Positions 31,827 through 43,367 of a stretch of DNA of 64,000 nt are shown piece after piece. Under the pieces are notes generated by a model. The model was not told the DNA's origin. It ran no database searches and saw nothing but the letters and a program-made list of their open reading frames with translations. This stretch comes from Rhynchopus sp. YZ270_cl-10 (Eukaryota > Euglenozoa > Diplonemea > Diplonemida > Diplonemidae), in the NCBI GenBank assembly GCA_964035575.1, contig OZ037844.1, positions 248,001 to 312,000 of the forward strand. Direction: 5' to 3'. Position numbers and translations under genes: made by a program. Within the stretch, counting starts at the first letter, position 1; the number at the start of each line of letters is the position of its first letter.

Positions 31827-33970
31827 CGTGAAGGTACTAAGGTGCCGGAAAGTATGAAAAAAAAAGTTTTAAAAAAAAGGGTTAGTTTGCAAAGAAGAGT
31901 GCTTGGATGTTTGGTTGTGGTAGTGGGGGGGGAGGAATGCGAAATGTAGGAAGATTTCTCGAGATATATTTTTTTTTGCTTTTTTTGTGATAAATCTGTT
32001 GTGTAGCGTGCCGAGCAGACACACACCTCTTTTTTAGTTCCCCCCCAACCCTGACCTCCCTCTGAGAACAACGTTTCGAGTACATTGGGCGGACGTTATC
32101 ATTCTGGACAATGCCCCTTCCCTTACCCCCCCTTCTCCAAACCAACTGATGTGAAGTGGCAGTTGGCAGGTGTTCGCCCAAGAACCTGAATAGCCATGAG
32201 TACAACGCACCCTACGTCTGATACCAGAACGATAGAAGTAAACTAAGGTGTGCATATACCTGTATGAACCTTACGTAAGAGAACTGAGGTTGCCCAGTAA
32301 TGCAGTGATCAAAGCGCAAGTTTTTACAAAGTGTTCACGGGGGTGAAAAAAAAAACCCCCCCGTAAGTTTTTACAAAGTCTCCACGGTGTACTGTGCGCA
32401 CAACATTTTTCACGCCATCATAGGCACTCACCAACCAAATTGAAATACAATGCCAGTACCTTGGTATGACCGGGTGCACCAGGGTGGACCCCCCCCAACG
32501 CTACATCCATTTCGAGGTTTACATATGATATGACCGTCACATAAAACACGCAAGATTGTGCGTCTGGTTGGGGGAGAGTAGTTTCCAATACTACAAATCT
32601 GTACAAAAAAGAATAGTAATTGAGACGCATCTTAGCTGAGCTCATACAAAGGGTGGGGACGTGGGTGTTCTGTAAAGTAAGAGAACCGAGGCGGTTCACA
32701 ACCCGCTCGGCGAATGAAACTTGAAATACAAAGCCCTCTTGTTTGACAGTGTACCTTTGGTGACCAGAACACCATTATTTTTTTTTTTTTGCCACTACTG
32801 GGAATCGAACAGAATACTATACAAAACGGACACATGAAAAAAAACAAACGTGCTCCTTCTGAGCCTCTCTTCTGACTAGAAAAAAAGTTGACTTGACATA
32901 CAAAAAACAAAGAAAAGTTTATAAGATGACCCTAAGCCTCTCGTGCCTTAGTCACCTTATCATATTCGTTATCGCGGAGCAACATTTGCGCAGGAAACAA
33001 AATAAAGAGAAGCTGAACAGCCCAAACGCCTCACCGTTCATCGGCGGACGCAGGCACTGGTTCTCCGCGGATCGTCAAACCCAAGAGACCACTTCATTGG
33101 CATGCACAGTTTTGTGCAAAATTTCAGAACTTACGTTCGTTCTGGAAGTAGTAAATTTTCACCTTAAAACAGTGCATTTTTGAGAGGTGTAAAACTGCGT
33201 CAATTAGAAAGGTGCGGTATTGCACTTTCTTCAAACGGTTCAGCCGAACCCACCATATTTTTCCTCAAAAAAAAAAATGATGGAGTTGTTCGAAAGTTTA
33301 AATATCAATGAACAAAAAATTTAGGGCGCAATGATTTTAAAAAAAAGCAAAAAAGTCGCTATGCTTGTTGCCATTTTTAATCGTTTTTTTTCGAAGGGGG
33401 TTAGGGAACATTTTTTTCTTTTTTTGTGCACGAGAAGACTTTTTCTTTCCATTTTTGTTGACTTTTTTTTCTCTTCTTCTTTTCTTTTTTGTTTTTTGAT
33501 ATGGGTGAATTTTTTTGCCTGGAGGGGGTACGGGGCGGCCTCTGTGATTTGAAACGGGGGGGGGGCAAAAAAAAGCCACCCATATTCAGTTGGTTCAGTG
33601 TAGGAAACACTGAGCTTTGACAATACACAAAGGAGATGAACATGCAAACCTACGACTCAACATTGCATAAACATCAACCTTTCGTTGGGGTTTTTTTTTT
33701 GGGAGAGAAAAGCTAGATTCGTAGAAACATAGTGACATTTGAGGAAAATCGGAATGTACTAGAAATCTTTACATAGATCTAAACGTGCCGTAACATTAGG
33801 TTAGAACAAAAAAAAAAGGGGCAACAGCTAACGCTTTTTGAAAAAAAAAAAATGTTGTAGTGTCCATTTTGCCACGACTCTATATCGTGCAATATCGAAC
33901 TACTGTCCGTCCACATTGCTCAATATGTGCCGACTGGGATCAACAAAAAATGTAACAACAGAAACTCATC
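31827..33970. other. AT-rich spacer with short dispersed motifs
   Basis: No gene supported. 32322-32396 holds a direct repeat AAGTTTTTACAAAGT flanking a CGGGGGTG...CCCCCCCG hairpin. 32718-32770 has a good copy of the ACTTGAAATACAAAGCCCTC motif and 32922-32960 a good copy of CCTAAGCCTCTCGTGCCTTA. 33045-33075 shares CGCAGGCACTG and CTCCGCGG with 22710. From 33190 to 33960 the sequence is mostly A/T runs. Confidence 0.55.
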
Positions 33971-35309
33971 CTACATCATGAACAGCATCGACTTCAGCTT
34001 CGGGCGGGGGTTCTTGAGCTTGTCCATATTACTGACCAGAATGTGGTATGTGTAGTTCGCGACACGTGCCAAGTCGATCCACCCTCGCTCGAGCTCGTCC
34101 CACTTATCGCTGTCTGCCTGCTCAATGCATCTGAGCCACGCCCCGTTCGCCAGGAAGTTCTTGTAGTACAAGTTCTCCAGGTTTGCACGCGATTCGACGT
34201 AGATGAACTCAAGGTCGTTTTTGCTGTCAATGTCCTTTACCAGCCCCATCAGCTCCGTGTGGATGGCCATCTGGATCTGTGAGGGGAGGGTGTGATGAAA
34301 TGCTCAAACGGAGGACGACAAACATTTTTTTTTTCTTCTTCTGTATCAGGGAACATCCCCTGCCACTGCTTGAGTTAGGGATTGCAATAAAAGGTTTTCA
34401 CCACTCACTCTTTACCACACTCTTTAATTTTTTTTTACTCCCTAATGATTCGCATCATCAATGATTCCGTACCGTAAACAAAAATAGTTGAAAATAATAA
34501 AACCTACATTCTTGAGCTCTTCTATACGAAGTGATTTTCATTGGACGCATCCCTAAGAGCCAGTATTTATATCTGAAACTAGACACACAATTTCAACCAT
34601 TTGAACCGAAGACACCCAAACATTTCTTGTATTATTTCCTTACAACCGTACAACCGCTTCGTATGTTTGTATACAACAGTTTAAAGATGAATACACCGTC
34701 TCGTCTACTGAAAACCATGTCAAATTGATGGTACAAACGATGACATACCTCTGCCCCTAGGAGATCTTCTTCCTTGATGGACGGAATCATGAGTGTGATC
34801 CACTCACCGACCATAATGATATTGTCGTTGAGCAAGGCTGCCTCGTGTTTGAGTACAGAGATCTCATTGAGCACTGCGGAGTTGTCGGGCGGTAGGGGCA
34901 TCTGTACCCGCGCCGCTTGCTCCTCTGCCTCGAGGCGTTGCTTCTTGGAGAGGGTCGAGGAGGTGGCGGTGGGCAGCTTCTTCTCCGTCTTGTCTGCCTT
35001 CTCGCGATCTGACGCAGACCGCTTTTTCCCAGCAGTCTTCTCCCCCTTCGGCGTCGTGAGCAGCTTAAGTTTTGGAGAAGGAACCGTCACCGTAACAGGG
35101 GAGGTGGTGTGCGATGTGGTTGCAGCTGCGGATCCATCGTGCTTCCCCCGCACCCCTTTCACCCGCTCCAGCGCGGCCTCATACCGAGCTACCAACGCAG
35201 GGATGTTCTCAATGTAAGTCGTCGTACGCTCGTTAAGCATCTCGCAACGGTGTGCGATTGTCTTGTCAAAGTCGTCCTCCTTCCCCTTCTTCTTGTTGGC
35301 GCGGGACAT
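33971..35309 (-). CDS. PSME3: PA28 (11S) proteasome activator, gamma-like
   Basis: Encodes a PA28/REG subunit of about 288 residues, which forms a heptameric ring that caps and opens the 20S proteasome independently of ATP. Exon 1 is 34749-35309 and exon 2 is 33971-34276. The activation-loop region and helix are clear: LNEISVLKHEAALLNDNI, then WITLMIPSIKEEDLLGAE, which matches the family's WIQ/VQLLIPRIEDGNxFG, continuing across the splice into IQMAIHTEL. The C terminus HILVSNMDKLKNPRP matches the family's NLEKIxxP ending that contacts the proteasome. The linker (residues about 75-130) is Lys-rich (GEKTAGKKRSASDREKADKT) like the nuclear gamma form, hence the symbol. The family is typically about 250 residues, so the linker is somewhat long. 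The last residue is Met, not the usual Tyr. Confidence 0.92.
34277..34748 (-). other. Spliceosomal intron, 472 bp, in the PA28 gene
   Basis: On the minus strand the donor is GAG|GTATGT and the acceptor is CCCCTCACAG|ATC. Splicing is phase 0 and joins LLGAE to IQMAIHTEL, restoring the PA28 family alignment. Without splicing both halves end in stops. Confidence 0.9.
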
Positions 35310-35544
35310 GGTGAGGGGAGCGGAGGGGAGGGGGGGTGCTGTAAAGGGTGTCGATAGGGTTGAGTAGGTGGTTCTCGGGATAAGGATGAGATTCGTGGGC
35401 CCCTAATCCCTTTGCCCGAAGTACAGAGATGGGTGAGGATGGGTGAGTACACAATAAAAGGGGAGAGGTGAGGGAGAGAGGGGGAATGGAGAACACAGTA
35501 ATTCGTTGCTTTCATTTGGGTTTATGTTGCTTGGTATAAAGATT
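35310..35544. other. PA28 5' spacer
   Basis: A C-rich (minus strand) upstream region with TCTCTCCC-type runs. No gene or known motif is recognised. Confidence 0.4.
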
Positions 35545-35630
35545 GTTTTGCCAAATGTGGTCGACGAGTGGAAGCATTCTGCACCGTGCTTGAGGAGAAC
35601 CTGCTCCACATCTGCGTCTTGTTTTTGATA
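35545..35630 (-). pseudogene. ANK remnant: final 17-20 codons of an ANK gene
   Basis: The minus strand reads QDADVEQVLLKHGAE, the exact C-terminal cap of the left-cluster ANK genes, followed by the family 3' flank word CCACATTTGGC. Nothing further upstream of the gene remains. It sits at the edge of the segment duplicated at 39080. Confidence 0.8.
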
Positions 35631-36819
35631 GAACTGTTTTAGGTTTAAAGCCGACCCACCAAATATGCAAAGCTGCTCAAACAACTTTTGCAAAAAAAAA
35701 AAAAAAAAAAAAACAAGAGGATACAACAACTACGGTTGGAACAGATTAATTACAGAACACATGCGTAACAATTGTGTAACATTTCGTTGGGGAGTGCGGT
35801 GATGGTCGGGTAAAAAGACCAACGCATGGAGGATTTAGGCTCGCTTGGGGGGTGGCGCGACTCACCCATCTGGCTTGCGCAGACTGCTGCCTGGTGCAAA
35901 AGTGTAAACAGAACTGAATGGGGAATTACATTGCATTTTATGCATGGGAGTGGGAGGGGAATATGAAACACTTGCTTGCGATGACTAGACAACAGCCTCC
36001 AACCTGATCAGAGAGTTTCCTCGAAGGTGCCTGTCTACTGCTGCCCCATTGCCAGCCTCGCTGAGTGTGTGGCACTGTGTGTGGTATCGGGAGATGGCTT
36101 CAAGGATTTTGAAGAGTACCACGCCTCAACACACACAAGAACAACAGCCAGCAGCGTCGTCACGTTGCACACCACTTTGAGTGGGGCAAGGCCCGCAGTC
36201 GTGAAATTGTATTAACACGACCCTTCGCGGTTTGGGGTGGGGTGGGGTGTGGTGGGGGTTCCTAACGCACGGTGACCATGTACCCAGTAAACATGCTGAA
36301 AACATGACTTGCATGGTTTTTACATGCATTTCATGCAAAAAGCATGTTACTCAGCATGTTAGTGTTGTTACCATTCTACACACTTGGAACACACTGGTAA
36401 ACTTCCGTGGCACCTTCGAGCTTGCATGCTACTCAGGGCACATGGGCACCGTGCGTTTCATGATCGTATTTTACATATTTTTGTTCACTTCGTGGGCGAG
36501 GAGGAGATGATGTGACTCCATTCCTGGGCCATACCGTTCACCTCACACCGCTCTTTCCCATTTGGGTTTCTTCACACACGTCTTTGCATCTTCGCACTCA
36601 TTCCAAGAAATTCAATTACTGTTCGTTTTCTTTCAACTTGTTCACTTTCACATCTTCTGCAACTTATTATGTTATACACTGCACTTCTTTTCTTAGGAAC
36701 TTTGCTGGCAGAGCAATGCAAGATAAAAAACTCATTAGTATCTCGTTGTTGAACGATCATCTCACTGCGCTTCATTTCCATGAGGGAGGGGTTTCAAAGA
36801 AAACAATGGTCGCAAACAA
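35631..36819. repeat. Segmental duplication, copy A (copy B at 39075-39990)
   Basis: From GAACTGTTTTAGGTTTAAAG (35631) through the poly-A run, ACTACGGTTGGAACAGATT, and from about 36027 to 36720 (GTCTACTGCTGCCCCATTG, CATGTACCCAGTAAACATGC, ATTTTACATATTTTTGTTCA) the sequence recurs upstream of 40 kb. The end (36720-36815), with CATTTCCATGAGGGAGGGG, recurs at 43430-43500. It is the 3' flank of ANK-9. No gene is seen. Confidence 0.85.
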
Positions 36820-38847
36820 TCAGGAAGGATGCATGCTCACTGGTGTCACTTCAGACGATGGATCGAGAAGAACTTGCTCCACACGATGTCCATGTCTACG
36901 TGATGCCACGTGCAACTCAGTCTCGCCCCCATTAGCTGCGTGATGCACATCCACCTCAGGCAAGCCCACAAGATATCTCACAGTCTCGGCGTGTCCATTA
37001 CGAGCAGCAAGGGTAAGACACGTGTCTCCTTCGTTGTCTGTGGCGCACACTTCTGCACCTGCTTCGACCAACATCTTCACAACATCGAGTGCTCCTGAAC
37101 AGCTAGCCTTGTGAAGAGGTGAACGTCCATTCTCATCCTTTGTCTCGATGTCGGCCCCTACATCAATGAGTACCTGAACTACTTCAGGATAGTTCTTAGC
37201 TGCGCAGTGTAGTGCAGTGAAACCATAAACACCTGAGTGATTAATTATCATCAGGTCCATATCCTCCAAGCTAACAAGATAACGCACAGTCTCGGTGTGT
37301 CCATTACGAGCCGCATACATAAGACATGTGGCTCCGTAGTTGTCTGAGACAAACACTTCTGCACCTGCTTTGATCAACACCTTGGCAACATTGAGATTGC
37401 CTTTAGAGCACGACACGACAAGAGGCGAACCTCCAAACACCCCCTTTGCTTCGATGTCAGCCCCTGCATCAATGAGCACCTGCATCACAACTGCATGGGT
37501 TTGACCCCACGTGACCCTAGCTACGGAGAGCACCGCACTGTCTCCGTCATTAGCCTTGTGGTTCACATCCACCTTGTTCAAGCCCACAAGATAGCGTACA
37601 GTCTTGGTGTGTCCATAAACAGCCGCAAGGGTAAGACATGTGTTCCCTTGGTTGTCCGTGACACACACGTCTGCACCTGCTTTGACCAACACCTTCATAA
37701 CAGCAAGTTTGCCAGAACAGCTCGACACGTGTAGAGGCGAACGTCCCTCCCTGAGTAGAGGCGAACAACCCTCGTCGTCCTTTGTCTCGATGTCAGCCCC
37801 TGCATCAATGAGCAGCTGAACGACTTCAGGATAGTTACCCTGACCTGCCCAGTGTAGTGCAGTGAAACCATTATCACCTGAGTGATTCACATCCACATCC
37901 TTCAAGCTAACAAGATAACGCACAGTCTCGGTGTGTCCATTGCCAGCCGCAACTAGAAGACACGTCTCTCCTACGTAGTCTGTGACACACACGTTTGCAC
38001 CTGCTTCCACCAACATCTTCACAACATCGAGTGCTCCTGACGTGCAAGCCTTGTGAAGAGGTGAACGACCCTTCTCGTCCTTTGTCTCGATGTCTGCCCC
38101 TGCATCAATCAGAACCTGAACGACTTCAGGAGAGTTTTGTTGACCTGCCCAGTGTAGTGCAGTGAAACCATCCTCACCTGAGTGATTCACATCCACATCC
38201 TCCAAGCTAACAAGATAACGCACAGTCTCGGTGTGTCCATTGGCAGCCGCAAGGGTAAGACAGGTCTCTCCTTCATCATCTCTCGTGTCTCCATCATTGT
38301 CTGTGACACGCACGTCCGCACCTGCTTTGACCAACATCTTCACAACATCGAGTGCTCCTGACGTGCTAGCCTTGTGAAGAGGAGAACGTCCATTCTCATC
38401 CTTTGTCTCGATGTCTGCCCCTGCATCAATGAGCACCTGAAACACTGCAGGGTCCTCCCACATGGCTGGACATCTGTCCCCCTGCCCGTGTGGGACAAAC
38501 GCAACGTTGCTGCAGACTGACTTCCAACGCTGCAAGAGGACCTCCGTGCACGCAGTGTGGTCTGCGTGGATGCGCTCACTCAGCAGCATCCCGAAGCCTA
38601 TCTGCGTTGTCTCAACATACGGAAGAAGCAGTGCGAGGCATTCATCGTGGTTCCCTCTGCATGCCTCGTGCACAGCATCGAAGGCAACAGTTTTGCTGTC
38701 TGTGTCTGGGCTGAGCTTCTCAAGTCCCACCCGCACGGCAGTCGTGTCGCCGTTCCTGGCAGCCTCCACCAAGACCGAGTCTGCAGAAAGTGTTGTGCTG
38801 TGTGGTGCCTTCTCGTCAGGTGTGCTGTCTGCGTGTCGCTTCGACAT
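36820..38847 (-). CDS. ANK-9: ankyrin-repeat family protein, long form
   Basis: Intact 675-residue member beginning MSKRHADSTPDEKAPHSTTL; the basic patch of the left cluster is replaced by HSTT. The variable loop is very short (QGDR). About five higher-order units follow, some with local duplications (RVTDNDGDTRDDEGETCLTL and KDDEGCSPLLREGRSPLHVS show small in-frame insertions). The C-terminal end is different from the left cluster: HGHRVEQVLLDPSSEVTPVS, shared only with ANK-10. The start-proximal 5' flank matches the family for about 45 bp only. Confidence 0.93.
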   Translation of the reverse strand: MSKRHADSTPDEKAPHSTTLSADSVLVEAARNGDTTAVRVGLEKLSPDTDSKTVAFDAVHEACRGNHDECLALLLPYVETTQIGFGMLLSERIHADHTACTEVLLQRWKSVCSNVAFVPHGQGDRCPAMWEDPAVFQVLIDAGADIETKDENGRSPLHKASTSGALDVVKMLVKAGADVRVTDNDGDTRDDEGETCLTLAAANGHTETVRYLVSLEDVDVNHSGEDGFTALHWAGQQNSPEVVQVLIDAGADIETKDEKGRSPLHKACTSGALDVVKMLVEAGANVCVTDYVGETCLLVAAGNGHTETVRYLVSLKDVDVNHSGDNGFTALHWAGQGNYPEVVQLLIDAGADIETKDDEGCSPLLREGRSPLHVSSCSGKLAVMKVLVKAGADVCVTDNQGNTCLTLAAVYGHTKTVRYLVGLNKVDVNHKANDGDSAVLSVARVTWGQTHAVVMQVLIDAGADIEAKGVFGGSPLVVSCSKGNLNVAKVLIKAGAEVFVSDNYGATCLMYAARNGHTETVRYLVSLEDMDLMIINHSGVYGFTALHCAAKNYPEVVQVLIDVGADIETKDENGRSPLHKASCSGALDVVKMLVEAGAEVCATDNEGDTCLTLAARNGHAETVRYLVGLPEVDVHHAANGGETELHVASRRHGHRVEQVLLDPSSEVTPVSMHPS

Positions 38848-39074
38848 GGTTTGTGAAGATGTTGATATTCTATGTTGTGTCTGTTGATGTGGTGTGGCCC
38901 ATGGGGTAAATGGTCAAGCTGACGTGAGTCCTGGAGGTGAGGAGGTGAGGGAGGGGGTCTGTAAGATAAAAACATCACCCAGTCTTTGTTCATGTTCATA
39001 CTGCTGTATTTGCGTACCCCAACCCCCCATCAAAGAATAAGTTTACGTACGGTGCAGAGGAGAAAACACACGAA
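38848..39074 (-). promoter_or_regulatory. ANK-9 5' flank
   Basis: The first 45 bp match the family core (GATGTTGATATTC/T on the + strand). After a divergent stretch, the GAGGTGAGGGAGGGGGT block and TTCATGTTCATA return. Bases 38937-39074 closely match 51350-51490, next to the ANK remnant there. Promoter role inferred. Confidence 0.45.
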
Positions 39075-40005
39075 GTTTTGTTAGAACTGTTTTATGTTTA
39101 AAGCCGACCCACCAAATATGCAAAGCTGCTCAAACAACTTTTGCAAAAAAAAAAACAAGAGGATACAACAACTACGGTTGGAACAGATTAATTACAGAAC
39201 ACATGCGTAACAATTGTATAACATTGCGCCGGGTTAACGCTTGGGGAGTGCGGTGATGCCTGTCTACTGCTGCCCCATTGCCAGCCTCGCTGAGTGTGTG
39301 GCCTGTGTGTGGTATCGGGAGATGGCTTCAGGGAGTTTGAAGAGTACCACGCCTCAACACACAGGAACAACAGCCAGCAGCATCGTCACGTTGCACACCA
39401 CTTTGAGTGGGGCAAGGCCCGCAGTCGTGAAATCGTATTAACACGACCCTTCGCGGTTTGGGGTGGGGTGGGGTGTGGTGGGGGTTCCTAACGCACGGTG
39501 ACCATGTACCCAGTAAACATGCTGAATAACATAATAGCTTTCTATGCATTTTTTCATGCAAAAAGCATGTGTACTCATGTTAGTGTTGTTACCATTCTAC
39601 ACACTTGGAACACACTGGTAAACTTCCGTGGCATCTTCTAGCTTGTTACGCAACAAGGATACAACATGCTACTCAGGGCACATGGGCACCGTGCGTTTCA
39701 TGATCGTATTTTACATATTTTTGTTCACTTCGTGGGCGAGGAGGAGATGATGTGACTCCATTACTGGGCCATACCGTTCACCTCACACCGCTCTTTCCCT
39801 TTTGGGTTTCTTCACACACGTCTTTGCATCTTCGCACTCAATTGCTGAAACGTGGTGGGGTCACTTCCAAGAAATTCAATTAATGTTCGTATTCTTTCAA
39901 TTTGTTCACTTTCACATCTTCTGCAACTTATTATGTTATACGCTACACTTCTTTTCTGAGGAACTTTGCTGGCAGAGCAATGCAAGATAAAAAAGTATTA
40001 TTATC
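39075..40005. repeat. Segmental duplication, copy B
   Basis: This copies 35631-36735 with small indels: copy A has 36301-36340 where copy B has a divergent segment near 39520-39560, and copy B has AACGTGGTGGGGTCACTTCC near 39847 that copy A lacks. At 40005 the similarity is interrupted by the 3.4-kb insertion and resumes at 43431. Confidence 0.85.
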
Positions 40006-40226
40006 GATGTACCGTTTTTTCCGGGTGTCGGTGGGCTGTAATTGGGTGTAATTGGGCTGTAACTGGGCGTAATTGGGTGAAATTGGGCAAAAATGCCGTT
40101 TTTTTGCCGTTGTTCGCACTTTTGACTCGCTTTTCGGCCCCCACACCCCAAAATTTTCCCACTTCTGTGCTGTTTCCCTACTTATCAATCAAAAATCGAA
40201 AACGGCGATGAAAAAGATGCCTTGGT

Positions 40227-40789
40227 CAGTACACAGTACACAGTACACAGTACACAGTACACAGTACACAGTACACAGTACACAGTACACAGTACACAGT
40301 ACACAGTACACAGTACACAGTACACAGTACACAGTACACAGTACACAGTACACAGTACACAGTACACAGTACACAGTACACAGTACACAGTACACAGTAC
40401 ACAGTACACAGTACACAGTACACAGTACACAGTACACAGTACACAGTACACAGTACACAGTACACAGTACACAGTACACAGTACACAGTACACAGTACAC
40501 AGTACACAGTACACAGTACACAGTACACAGTACACAGTACACAGTACACAGTACACAGTACACAGTACACAGTACACAGTACACAGTACACAGTACACAG
40601 TACACAGTACACAGTACACAGTACACAGTACACAGTACACAGTACACAGTACACAGTACACAGTACACAGTACACAGTACACAGTACACAGTACACAGTA
40701 CACAGTACACAGTACACAGTACACAGTACACAGTACACAGTACACAGTACACAGTACACAGTACACAGTACACAGTACACAGTACACAG
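40227..40789. repeat. 7-bp satellite (CACAGTA)n, about 80 copies
   Basis: Perfect repeats of CACAGTA for about 563 bp. Because 7 is not a multiple of 3 and the unit lacks stop codons in both directions, all frames are open (TVHSTQY on +, VYCVLCT on -); these are not genes. The complement TACTGTG also begins the terminal repeat of the element at 62866. Confidence 0.97.
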
Positions 40790-40860
40790 CACTGTACAAG
40801 GCAAAAATGACCAAAACAGCTGATGTTTTGGCCGAATGCCACCCTATCAGGAATATTTTC

Positions 40861-42049
40861 ATGTATCATAGCTGGTAAGCTAACAAGAATAGGCTAATAT
40901 TAGCCTTCGGGAAAATCCCAGATTTTATTAGCTTTTATTAGCCTATATTAGCTTGGAAAATAAATTATTAGCCTGTAAAGAGCCTATATTAGCCTATTAT
41001 AAGAGTCTTATAATAGGCTAATATAGGGCTAATAGCCTATTATATGCCATCTTAGACATAGAGAGGGCCGGCACGAAACCAAGAGCACATGATGCACAAG
41101 GCCCTCCTCTACATCCCACAACTCCTCATCTTGGGGAGAAGTCGACTCACGGGATAGCTAAACCAAATTTGCCTTCCCGGATCGACAACATCTTCGCGGT
41201 AGGCCAAACCCAAGAACAGTGCATGCGTCGTTCCGGCAGTTCCTGTAGTGGTGCAAAGTTGTGGGGGTGGAACCGTACTGAGGAGTGCCTCTGCAACATT
41301 TCCTAGCTCTGGGCATGGAATTTATGATAGGTACCGAACCCCAATGCCGCATGGATACAAAGTGGGTGGACAAATCCCGCGAGCCGTTTACGTTAGAATG
41401 CTGTGCTGTCTGGCGTCTACACAGCTGTTGTACCACATATTTGGGAGTGTGTTGTGACAGACGTTCTGCTGTCGGGTACGACTGTGCACACTCCGACATA
41501 CCCTCCTCCTTATCAGCGACGAGGCGCGGCGCATCGACTCGGCCTACGAATGGGACGACCTTGTGGACATTCCCCAACTGGTGAGACTTGAGCTGGCGTA
41601 CCAACAACAGGTCATTCGGAAGACGTCTGATCCACAAGGAACCCACCGCCATTGGTCCGATGCATCGTCGGGGGAGTGGGCAGCTGTCTTGGAGGGGACC
41701 CCTGAAATGGTGTGCCACCGCGCAGCAATCGGCATTGTCCTCCTTGCGATCACATACACAGATAGAGCGCACGCTCACTCACGTTCATCAGTGAAAAACC
41801 CAAACCTTTTGCGGTGCGATAAATAAGCCGGAAAGCAAGGAAATAAGTTGTGTTGTGTCTGTAACGGAGTTGGCCTTAAATTTTGGATTTTTCGGATTTG
41901 TTTAACGGGTTAAGCTGGAAAGGACTAGAATAGGCTAATAAAATATTAGCCTATTCCAGTTTTATTAGCCTATTCTATAAGGCTTAAATAGGCTAATAAT
42001 TTAGGCTAATATCGTATTAGGCTTTATTAGCTTACCACCTATGATGTAT
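40861..42049. mobile_element. Foldback element with TTAGCCTA word arrays enclosing gene fragments
   Basis: The ends match in inverted orientation at 20 of 23 positions: CATAGCTGGTAAGCTAA at left, and TTAGCTTACCACCTATG at right. The words TTAGCCTA and TAGGCTAA are iterated at 40885-41045 and again at 41925-42030. Between them, 41050-41830 has a different, GC-richer, coding-like composition. This is the architecture of a gene-capturing (Pack-type) DNA transposon. It is nested in the 40006-43430 insertion. Confidence 0.75.
41280..41826 (+). pseudogene. Coding-like fragments captured in the foldback element
   Basis: Several short + strand stretches look like real protein: MIGTEPQCRMDTKWVDKSRE, VYTAVVPHIWECVVTDVLLS, and RRIDSAYEWDDLVDIPQLVR followed by a stretch ending HRAAIGIVLLAITYTDR. 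They lie in different frames, so this is either a broken gene or one with introns I cannot place. I do not recognise the family. The antisense frame 41158-41778 is open but has biased composition and is judged a shadow. Confidence 0.4.
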
Positions 42050-42774
42050 TCACACAAATTTTTTCTGGCCTCAATACCCCCAAACTACCCGATTTTCGGT
42101 TCCGGCAAATTTTTGGAGCACCAAATATCGCAAAAAAATTCAATTTTTTTGGTGTCGTCCGCACATCCCTTTAGTAAAGACCAAAACACCAAGGCGTTGT
42201 AATTCATGTGTAATGGGGCGTAATGGGGTGAAAGTGGGTGTTAGTGTGGTACCGCCGGGACACCCCATTATATTTGGAAATATTTGATGTCAAATCTGTC
42301 AAAATAAGCAAGAATCGAAAACTTTTGTACACCTGTGTGCACTTTGGAGGCCCGTGAGAATCACCACCAAATTATGGGTTTTCTGACTATCATTTGCTTA
42401 TTCACCCAAAACACACTATGAACCGGTTTTTCACTATTTTTTCGTATTTCAGGGTGAATTTTTGTGAATTTTCGGGTCACAGGGTGGTTCTGACCCATTA
42501 TCGGGTGTTTCGGGACTGTAGTTGCTCAGGAGATGCCCAAAAACGTGAAAAAAATTGCCGTTTTACGTTTTTAGTAGTATTTTAGTGTAAATTGTTAGGG
42601 AAATCGGTTTTATACGTGGCTGCTAACAGAGCTGCACTCAAAGAAGTTGGGTTCTACTAGGATTTTTTGCTCAAATTTTTTTTCTTTGAACAAATTTTGT
42701 GCCAATCTTTCAAATAAAGCGTTAGATTTTTACACTGGTGGCATGCTTCCCAGCACACATAAGATACTGGTTGT
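42050..42774. other. AT-rich interior of the 3.4-kb insertion
   Basis: No gene. GTGTAATGGGGCGTAATGGG near 42210 is another iteration of a short TAATGGG word. The rest resembles the TTTTTGG-rich filler seen in the 14-18 kb block. Confidence 0.4.
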
Positions 42775-42945
42775 GCGCCCGAATTCGCCCGAATCTGCCC
42801 GAAATCGCCCGAATTCGCCCGAATTACGTATAAATTCCCTTTAAAACGCCCGAAATATATTTCGGGCACATTTCGGGCGCTCGGGATCTGCGCCCGAAAA
42901 ATCCGCCCGAATTCGCCCGAAATATATTTCGTACGTACGTATGTG
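42775..42945. repeat. GCCCGAATT word array with palindromes
   Basis: GCCCGAAT or its complement ATTCGGGC occurs about ten times in 170 bp, along with two copies of CGAAATATATTTCG. One of the private-word loci. Confidence 0.75.
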
Positions 42946-43204
42946 AGGAAGAAGGCTGAGTGGGCATGTAGTGCCACAAAATATCTGGAAGGCATGCAGT
43001 CCCCTGTCCGGTTACCAAAACCCGCCCGTCGTAGGCGTTCCCACTTTTCGGTGCCACACCCGAAAAGCGGGTGTCGTCACACCCTCTAGTTGAGTATCCC
43101 GTTTGACCCGCTCAGAGGCTGGACCCACCGTGTGAGCAAGCAAAACAGGTCACCCCCTGGTAAGCCCCCCTCAAAAACACCTGAGTTGTACTAGTGGTGT
43201 GACT

Positions 43205-43367
43205 GGGTGTAATTGGTTGTAATTGGGCTGTAATTAGGCGTAATTGGGCAAAATTGGGCTGTACTTGGGTATAATTGGGTATAATTGGGTATAATTGGGT
43301 ATAATTGGGTATAATTGGGTATAATTGGGTATAATTGGGTATAATTGGGTATAATTGGGTATAATTG
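43205..43367. repeat. TAATTGGG array with 10-bp satellite
   Basis: Degenerate GTAATTGGGC units at 43205-43265, then ten perfect copies of GGGTATAATT at 43267-43367. Confidence 0.9.

Noticed and set aside
32418-33647. Several 80-110 codon frames in the AT-rich spacer at 32.4-33.6 kb
   Set aside because: They are Lys/Phe-rich readings of A/T runs and overlap on both strands without any protein-like pattern.
40185-40878. Long overlapping open frames of 190-245 codons on both strands (TVHSTQY and VYCVLCT repeats)
   Set aside because: They exist only because the 7-bp satellite unit has no stop codon in any frame.
41158-41778. Minus-strand frame of 206 codons in the captured fragment
   Set aside because: Composition is Arg/Cys/His-rich and shadow-like, while several + strand stretches look like ordinary protein.
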